Source: Alviniconcha marisindica (lineage: Eukaryota > Mollusca > Gastropoda > Provannidae). From it: a stretch of 64,000 nucleotides of DNA. Every line of letters begins with the position of its first letter. Positions within the stretch are counted from its first letter, which is position 1. The notes below the pieces were generated by a model, which saw only the letters and a list, made by a program, of their open reading frames with translations, had not been told where the DNA came from and did no database searches. The position numbers and the translations under genes are program-made. Of this stretch, positions 57,112 to 64,000 are shown piece by piece. The stretch lies in NCBI GenBank assembly GCA_018857735.1, contig JABMCL010001731.1, positions 311,501-375,500 of the forward strand. The letters are read 5' to 3'.

Positions 57112-57425
57112 TGTAACCGAGTGCATCTGCACATTGTGTTTGTGTTGTTGTACTCTTTCGTGTCACTTTGTCTGTCAGTGTCTCTAGCTTTCTCTTCTGT
57201 TGGGTGTGGGGGAGGTTGATTATGACATCATTTATTTGTAATAATTCTTTTACGTATTATTATTTTTGACGTGAGTGAGAGCGCGCGAGAGAAACCGAGA
57301 GGCAATTCCAACGGCCTCTCGTATGTACCATCCAAAAGAAAAGAAGAAATAAAATCGGGAACCTCTGGCTGTGGCTCGTTTGTTGTTCCTTATTTCCAAC
57401 CTGCAACTTCCACCGACCATTTACA
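57112..57425 (+). repeat. 5' LTR of gypsy element 3
   Basis: Shares TGTAACCGAGTGCATCTGC, TTGTGTTGTTGTA and the GAGAGxGAATTCCAACxxCCTCTC-like segment with 63757-63950. The downstream TGGCGGGCGCCAGGACTGG is at the primer-binding-site position. Confidence 0.7.
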
Positions 57426-58250
57426 TCTGGCGGGCGCCAGGACTGGAAGCAGGGAAGCCGAATAACATCCCGGTCAACAACAAACGAGCCTCTAACGGTC
57501 ACAGCCATGGAGGTCAAAAGAACACGATGGACAACCAGACGAACAAGAGGAAGAACTACACAGAGGAGGATTTTCAGTGAACTGTTTTGCTGTGCTTGTT
57601 GAGAATTGTGCAGATTCGGTTGTGCAGCTTCACATGTGTTACAAAATACAAAACAGACTGGTTCCAATTTTCTACATTTCTGTTTCACCCTGCTGGTGCA
57701 CTTGTCTTCTTCTTCTTCTTTCCTTGGATGCCCACAATCATGTTGATGATTATTCTGGCACTTTAGGTGGTGTTCGCAAAGTCCACATTTCAGCTCTGGT
57801 CACAAGTCCTTAAAATTAATTTAGTGCATTGTCTCAAGTTCATTCTGTCTGTCTCTCTCTCTCTCTAAAAACAAACAAACGACAACAACAAAAAACAACA
57901 ACAACTAAAGAACTAGTTGACTGCTCAGTGGGAGGCATGTGACACAAAAGTGTCAACAGTCGTTGCCTCTTCTGCATCAATGGAGAGTGAGTTCCAGTCC
58001 CTTTTGTTGTCTGTGTGAAGGACGTTCCTTTCGACTGGATTCGAGCGTGTCGGTTCCGCGCTGCACAAGATGTGACATGTGACAGTGAACTGTGTGTCGT
58101 TGACGTCAACGTCTGTGTTGCGATTGCAGATCTGCATTGTTGATTTGAACTTGTAGGCAGGCATTTGATTGTTGTCGTCAGTGCCATGTTTTAGGAGGAA
58201 AAAAAAGAATGGGATATAATGCTTGGTATGGTCGTTCTGTAATGCCTTGT
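57426..58250 (+). other. 5' internal region of gypsy element 3
   Basis: A short frame from ATG 57508 (MEVKRTRWTTRRTRGRTTQR) stops at 57580. 57585-58180 is unassigned. 58189-58250 (CATGTTTTAGGAGGAAAAAA, GGTATGGTCGTTCTG) matches 2863-2930 of copy 1, marking the left edge of the nested insert. Confidence 0.5.
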
Positions 58251-60479
58251 GTTTGTATGTAAAGGGTTGCCGAAGGGTCTTTAAAGGGACTGGCCCATGC
58301 AGATTAGGCTAAAAAAACGATTTTTCGCATGATTTTTTTTATATTGTTTTATGTGCGATTATTATGTAGCATTAATTTCTTCTTTGGTCCTTTTGATTTG
58401 CGGCAATTTAAGAATAACTGTAGTGGTCTAAAAATAGACCCCCCCCCCCCCCCCCCCCGCAGCTATTTACGGAATGTGTATTACGTCATTACATTTTGTT
58501 GTTTTACACAAGTTTTTGTAGACTCGGCCTGCAAACAATTGACAATGGCATTGTCTCAGGCACGTAATCTGCTCAGGCGTAATAATTTGTCAGGCGACTT
58601 AACTGATGATTTTGTGAATAATTTTATGTCTTTGTTTGAATAAATCTCCTGATCGTGCTATGTGTACTTCACTATAGTGGATGAGACCGATAGCTGCCGT
58701 TTACTAATAATGCTCGGCGATTATTGATAGGTAGACTACATCACTGTTTCATTCTCAGTTCTTCGTTGGTTTTGTTCAACGGGCAATTTGCTCCTTGTAA
58801 TAGCACATGAAAGAATGTATTTATTATCTATTAACACAAAAGAAGGCGGCACACAAAACAAAACACATGTCCCGTCCCGTGTTCCCTTGTTGTGTAGATA
58901 TTCCTAGTCATTCTTTTCAGTTTTGTCATTCTTGCCATCAGTAACTACTTCTAGAGCCATTGTTTTCTTCGACTCTTCCTTCATCTTTCTATAATCTTGC
59001 GTCAGATTGTTGATATCGTAATGACGACAAAATGATTTTGCCATCATTTCATTGATCAAAACACATAGGGTGGCATGGGGAAATTCGTCCACTCGCTCGG
59101 TTGGGGGAACTTCGGCCACCCTTGTGAACTGCACTCAATACTACGCATCAACCCCTAAAACTGAACTTTTCCAAACTGTAACATCAGCTTCATAATGGAT
59201 CAGTCCACAAACAAAACAACAAGTAGCGTTTGGGAAAACCTGTCCTACTTTGGGAGCCTTGCTATTCGCTTGGCAACAAAACCATAGTCTGGGTTGTACG
59301 AAAAGTAAGGACCGACATACTGTTGGAAAATCTTGTTTGTTTTGATGTTCAGCGTTTGCTACGATCTGCCCACTTAAAAATCCTCCTAATTTTCGTCGTT
59401 TTGGTGACGTCGTTTTAAATCTACGTATACATTCTTAACATTTCTTAAATATTTGTTTTTACACCAGCTTCTTCTTGTCTGCCGTCTGTTTTGCTTCCTT
59501 CTTCTTTTATTATTGTCTGTCTATTTTCTTGCACCTGACGAAGACAATTTTCTGTCGAAAGCGCTTGTGTTTCCTTGTTTCCTTGTGTTTCGTCGTATAG
59601 GTGAATAGATTTCCCCAAATCTGTTTTATCAGTTTTGTCAACATCACCAGTAGTTGTTCACTCATTCCTCAGAAAAAGAATGTTTTCTTTCATATTCATG
59701 AAATCACACGGGTAGGTGTGTTGTATACTAGTCTGCGATTGGTCGAAGGTGTCTACAAACCACAACGAGCTTGTGTTGGTTGAGCCAGTGTGACACAAGC
59801 GTGCATGTGAATCAAACGTACCTGTTTGGACGAATTTCCACCAGGCCACCCTGAAATGTTCGAAAGAACGCTAGACATTATTTCACTGTTCGTCTTGGCA
59901 ATTTCAAACAATACCAATTTATTTCCGATTTTTTATTTTTTATTTTTTTATGCTGTTCCCCATGAAAACGTTAGGAAAATGAAACTATTTCACACAGACT
60001 GTCCAGATATAAAAATAAACATTGACAAAAATAATTCATACGTGACATGTACACAAAACTGAGAAGTTCCAGTATCCTATCAGTGATGTCATACTGAAAC
60101 GCGGGAAAGAGCTCGTGAAAACAGTGTTAGTAACACTGTCTGGGAAAGCCCTCTTCTAAAATCGTTATAAAATCAACGGCACGTTCAATCACAAATTTGT
60201 TAACGCTGATCATGTTCGTTTAACATGGCACACGAGAAGTTTAGCCGCCGAAGGAGAGTTCCTTTAATATGTGCAAATTTAGCGGCATTGGTTTAGGTCT
60301 AGCATGTAACTCAATTGTCTTGCTATTTCCAGTGGAAGTAAGTTGGTGTTTTACGCCCAGTCAACCGGTACGGTTATATCTGATACTATATATTTAATTT
60401 TTAATAGTGTGTACGTCTTAAAATGGGTCTATATACAGTTTTAAAACTAATCCTTAAAGGTGAATGACGCAAACATAAC
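58251..60479. other. Unassigned part of nested insert
   Basis: No gene recognised. It has a C-run at 58440-58458 and, at 59531-59605, a half copy of the foldback element (CACCTGACGAAGACA ... TGTCGAAAGCGCTTGTG ... GTGTTTCGTCGTATAGGTGA). Confidence 0.5.
59531..59606 (+). repeat. Half copy of the foldback element (CTGACGA..GAAA motif)
   Basis: CTGACGA, a GACA/TGTC mini-stem, then GAAA, followed by GCGCTTGTGTTTCC and TTTCGTCGTATAGGTG. It parallels both arms of 17055-17290. Confidence 0.5.
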
Positions 60480-60489
60480 TAAAAATGAT

Positions 60490-60780
60490 CTCAAATTTAG
60501 ATTGTTCCAAAAATATTAATTTCTTTCAAAAAGTTAAAAATCTTCTCAGAAATGTCCCGAAACAATATACGCAGTGATTGAGCTGTAAAGTGTCTCTCTC
60601 TCTCTCTTTCATTACAATAAAATCTCAGAAATATCCTGAAACAATATACGCAGTGATTGAGCTGTAAAGTGTCTCTCTCTCTCTCATTACAATAAAATCC
60701 GAACAAGTAAGTAAAATATGTTCTATGGTTAAATGTTGATCACATCCGATGCACATTGGCGGTTCCTCACCCTTCAATAA
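60490..60780 (-). pseudogene. LINE C-terminal Cys/His region
   Basis: The minus strand reads PPMCIGCDQHLTIEHI, a CxxC..H...H knuckle typical of I/Jockey-type ends, then FTAQSLRILFRDISEKI and FNFLKEINIF. The REKHFTAQSLRILFRDIS part is duplicated (60560-60690) with (CT)n. Confidence 0.7.
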
Positions 60781-60866
60781 AAAGGAATGAGTAATAATAG
60801 AATGTGCAATCGGGCCATCACAGTCTCTTCTTTTCTGTTTTCCGGGAACTCATCCCACTCAGATTG

Positions 60867-61330
60867 CTACAGTTCTAATATATATTTATTTGTGCGTGAT
60901 TTTAGGTCTGAGAATGGGATGAGCTCAACCGAGATGTCGCCAGCAAGGGTATCCTTAGCTGCAGAATCTGCAGCCGAATTTCCCCTATTGCCAACATGGC
61001 CGGGAACCCAGATAAAAACAATCTCTCTCCCATCTCTTGTCATTTCCGTATATAATTCTAAAATCTGAACTAAGATTGGATGTTCATACTTTAGGTTAAA
61101 TATTGACTGTAAAGATGAAAGAGAATCAGATAATATCAAAAACGATTTTCTTTTGGAACAATAAACATGTTTGAGAGCTAAACGAATAGCCCGCAACTCT
61201 GCAGTATATATTGAACTGTCGTCTGGAAGCCGACAGGTAAACGGTTTATTAATTCGTTTAGTGGATCGAGCCGCCGCAGCAACTCCTTCCTGATAAAGGA
61301 TATTCTGAGATAAGTTGCAAATAGAACTGT
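60867..61330 (-). pseudogene. LINE RNase H domain
   Basis: From 61300: EGVAAAARSTKRINKP, SSIYTAELRAIRLALKHVY (catalytic Glu), SFLILSDSLSSLQSI (catalytic Asp) and IVFIWVPGHVGNRGNSAADS (His/Asp of the active site). The first catalytic Asp (usually TDGS) is not readable, since the sequence upstream is SQNILYQEG. It is in the same frame as the RT but separated by a stop at 61371-61373. Confidence 0.8.
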
Positions 61331-61370
61331 TTATATATTTCCGGGTTTGTTGTATCTTTTTTGAAATTGG

Positions 61371-62810
61371 CTATGTCAAGACGGACTGCAGGACTAAAAG
61401 TTTCCAGGGGACGATGTCAAATGAGGGAGCATCGTCTATCAGTTTTAGGTTAAGTTTGGATTTCTCCAAGTGGGGGAGAATGCGGATGCCAAGAGGTGGA
61501 ACCTTCGACTCCGATTCTTCAAATAATCTGGTGTTTTCGGGTTCAAAAAAGTAACTATAGGCTGGGTTTTCCGGCAGAGATTTGAGTTTAAGAACACAGT
61601 TTAAAGACAATTTTAATCGACGTGTAGTTAATGACGGTTCATGTGCTTCCATGTATAGGCTTTGAGCAGGAGATGTGCAGAAAGCTCCCAACGCGATTCG
61701 CATGCCCTGATGGTGGATCGGATCCAATTGTTTCAGAACCGACCGACGGGCCGATCCGTACACAATGCATCCATAATCCAATTTGGAGCGGACTAACGAA
61801 CGGTAAAGGCGTAGCAGGACGATACGATCGGCTCCCCAATCAGTATGTCCCACTACACGAAGAATGTCCAGAGCCTTCTGACAGGAGGTTTTAAGGTATT
61901 GAATGTGATTTTTAAAAGTAAGTTTAGTGTCAAAGATAAGACCAAGGAACTTTGCTTCTTTGACTACTTTTATGGGCGTTTTTCCCAGAAGAATGTTAGG
62001 GTCTGGGAAAAAAACGTACTGTTGATGGAAATGAATACAGACCGTCTTGGAAGTGGAGAACTCAGTGAAGCCGTTCTCAGACACCCACTTCTGAACGCTG
62101 TTTACACACAGCTGCATAGCTCTCTCCACTCTGTTTAACGTCTTTCCACTCACACACAAAGCAAAGTCGTCCACAAACAAGGAGCAATCCGTACCCTTTA
62201 AGACAGCTTTAACAATGTTAATTTTAATGCTGAAAAGGGCCGGTGACAGGATTCTACCTTGCGGGACCCCCATCCCCTGCTCGTGCAGCTCGGAAAGAGT
62301 TGAACCCACTCTAACCCTGAAAGAACGTTCCGACAGGTAGCTCTGAATAAACCTGGGGAGGTGGCCCCTGAAACCGAGATCCCAGAGGTCTGCCAGAATG
62401 CCGTGCTTCCACGTTGTGTCTTAAGCTTTCTCAAGGTCAAAGAAAATGGTTAAGACGTGTTCTTTTTTAACGAAGGCATTTCTAATAAACGTTTCAAAAC
62501 GAACGAGATGATCCAACGTACTGTGGTTCTTCCTGAAGCCGCACTGCTTCTCGGAAAGAAGACCCTGCGACTCGAGGGACCGCATGAAGCGAGCGTTGAT
62601 CATCATCTCTATCGTTTTACACAAACAGCTGGTTAATGCTATAGGTCTGAAATTACCGGGATCCGAGTGGTCCTTACCGGGTTTGGGAGTGGGGATAACT
62701 ACCACCTCACGCCACGATGGCGGAAAACAGCCAGATTCCCAGAAGTGGTTATATACTTTTAAAAGAACGGATAGAGCAGAATTCGAGTGTATACGTACCT
62801 TGCATTGCAT
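61371..62810 (-). pseudogene. LINE reverse transcriptase, one in-frame stop
   Basis: Fingers: SGCFPPSWREVVVIPTPKPG, FRPIALTSCLCKTIEMMI and QCGFRKNHSTLDHLVRFETF. Palm: TIFFDLEKA then TAA (62421-62423) in place of Tyr, then DTTWKHGILADLWDLGFRGH in the same frame. Then GMGVPQGRILSPALFSIKIN and TDCSLFVDDFALCVSG (catalytic FVDD), and thumb KFLGLIFDTKLTFKNHI. From 62420 to 61374 the frame is open. Apart from the single nonsense codon and the missing 5' part, the RT is well preserved, so the insertion is relatively young. Confidence 0.85.
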
Positions 62811-62812
62811 TA

Positions 62813-63756
62813 GGATGTTAGCTTGTTTCCTTTTGCATGGACTTGTAATGTATTAATTGTTGATGCTGTTTTTGTTGAGTCAAGGCAAATTTATGTAATG
62901 TTGCACAGTTGCTTAGGATTATGTGGACTGGATTTGGCATCGAATGAGTATGGATTGTTGGTCCGGTAGTCACGCTTGAGAAACGAAGAGGCGTCAGTTA
63001 TACTTTGTATAACCTCGGGAAGGTTGCTGGTACCTGTGGAGAATCACGATTGTATTTGTGTTGCATTTTGTATATAATGTGGATTTGTATGCAAGTTGTA
63101 TGCAATGTTCTCAGTGAGTGTGATTACATAGGTTAGTTGATTGTTACTCCATATCTGCCACAACTTCCATTTTTCCTGAGCAGTGTAATCTTATCTGTGC
63201 TTTTATATCTGTGCGCATATGTGTATGTATCTATGATGGAGTGAAAATAAATGATATTGTAGGAAGACCTGTTTTTTTCGGCTTAAATGCGGCAATCCTG
63301 TCATCCTTTGGTTGCAATGCAATCGTCGTTGTTCTGAGATGGTTTCTGTTCGTAAAGTTGGTGAAGCCTCCAGGCTACAGTGTAATACGTTGGAAAAATG
63401 GAATTGTTGTTGTTGTCTAAAGTGGTTTTGTTTGAGTTCTATTCGGACGGTTTGTTAATTCATCCCTCAATAGCCCTGAGTGTTCTGCGTAGGTTCTACT
63501 TCAATGGTTTGTTAATTCAACTCTTAGTAGATCTAGGTCTAGAATGATCTTCTGTCGTGTGTTCCAGCAATGAGGGCATTGGTAGTCACTAAGTATCGGT
63601 AAGGTTCTACTGAGATGATTTGTTAATTCAGCTCTTGGTAGCCTTGAGTGATGTTACTGTTAATTAATTCACCAGCGAGGACGCTGGTGGTGATTGAGCT
63701 GGGTGTGGGGTAGGTGGGTGAGGGTTGGGGGGGGGGGGGGGGGGGGGAGAGGGGGA
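62813..63756 (+). other. 3' internal region of gypsy element 3
   Basis: Matches 2985-3400 of gypsy copy 1 (TTAGCTTGTTTCCTTTTGC, TAACCTCGGGAAGGTTGCT, CTCCATATCTGCCACAACTT). It ends in a G-rich tract (63726-63755) acting as the polypurine tract. ~60-bp degenerate repeats with GGTTTGTTAATTCA occur at 63450, 63510 and 63620. Noncoding. Confidence 0.65.
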
Positions 63757-64000
63757 TGTAACCGAGTGCATCTGCTCATTGTATTTGTGTTGTTGTATTT
63801 ATGTCGCTCTGTCAGTGTTCTTTCGTGTGTGTACGTCATTCGATCTTTTACGTATGTGTTACGTGTTGTGATTTAGACATCATTATAAGTCTGAGTGAGT
63901 TAGCGCGAGAAAAGCGAGAGGGAATAACAACTACCTCTCTAGTGAGCTTGTTAAGACGATAAAATGAGAAGTAGTTTGCAAATTAGGGTAGAAGCATGCG
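63757..64000 (+). repeat. 3' LTR of gypsy element 3, cut by window end
   Basis: Starts TGTAACCGAGTGCATCTGC directly after GAGAGGGGGA; the last bases of the window are still inside it or at its edge. Confidence 0.7.

Larger units (their letters stand above)
60480..62812 (-). mobile_element. I/Nimb-like LINE with RNase H, 5' truncated
   Basis: A minus-strand non-LTR element with RT, RNase H and a C-terminal Cys/His region, the order found in I-clade (including Nimb) LINEs. It is inserted into gypsy element 3. It starts within the RT finger region at the right, so the endonuclease is missing. The 3' part near 60550-60690 contains a ~65-bp tandem duplication. No obvious poly-A or target duplication. 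Confidence 0.75.
57112..64000 (+). mobile_element. Ty3/gypsy-type LTR element 3, runs off the window
   Basis: The 5' LTR at 57112-57425 begins TGTAACCGAGTGCATCTGC and ends CCATTTACA; the 3' LTR begins with the same sequence at 63757 after a purine tract and continues past 64000. LTR identity is moderate. The interior shares ~600 bp with gypsy copy 1 (62813-63200 versus 2985-3400), although the LTRs differ. A ~4.5-kb insert lies between 58250 and 62812. No integrase or RT of the element itself is seen. Confidence 0.7.

Noticed and set aside
58904..59134. 76-codon minus frame (VLINEMMAKSFCRHYDINNL)
   Set aside because: Looks protein-like, but I cannot match it to a family and no exon signals flank it, so it is left unannotated.

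Overview
This window is animal (metazoan) nuclear DNA. It shows introns and splice sites, tRNA-derived SINEs, several LINE clades, Ty3/gypsy LTR elements, TIR DNA transposons, satellite arrays and long microsatellites, and no operon-like coding. The mix of L1-like and I/Nimb-like LINEs, AT-flanked TIR elements and two uncharacterised invertebrate multicopy gene families points to a marine invertebrate, most likely a mollusc and perhaps a gastropod. That placement is inference from repeat content, not proof. Almost all of the sequence is transposon-derived and decayed.

Layout: 0-0.5 kb holds the only convincing host gene, the first coding exon of INTS14 (Integrator subunit 14) on the minus strand; the rest of that gene lies left of the window. 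0.6-6.2 kb is LINE debris interrupted by an internally deleted Ty3/gypsy copy (2080-4559). 6.4-8.8 kb is a 2.4-kb TIR element bounded by (TA)n, with truncated or composite relatives at 13.7-14.6 and 52.0-57.1 kb. 11-13.2 kb is a decayed copy of an invertebrate multicopy gene with a PHD-like segment. 14.9-17.05 kb is a second copy of the first gypsy family with a dead integrase, followed by a foldback element.

17.43-33.37 kb is the most striking object. Matching 37-bp inverted termini and a TAA target duplication bracket about 16 kb. Inside are a ~300-bp satellite array, a 7.2-kb L1-like LINE that split the array with its own 10-bp target duplication, and a block of ~410-bp subterminal repeats.

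33.4-42.2 kb is mostly unrecognised sequence with two SINE families, a SINE-tail tandem array and an L1-like 3' fragment. 42.4-46.2 kb carries two oppositely oriented parts of one uncharacterised invertebrate gene family, the second interrupted by a SINE. 48.4-51.4 kb is an L2/CR1-type LINE with a MITE inside it. 52.0-57.1 kb is a composite TIR element containing a SINE and a nested THAP-domain DNA transposon. 57.1-64.0 kb is a different gypsy element whose 3' LTR runs off the window and which contains an I/Nimb-like LINE.

Except for INTS14, no gene here looks intact. The genes do not form a pathway; the region is a nested record of insertions. All family calls come from reading the sequence without database searches.
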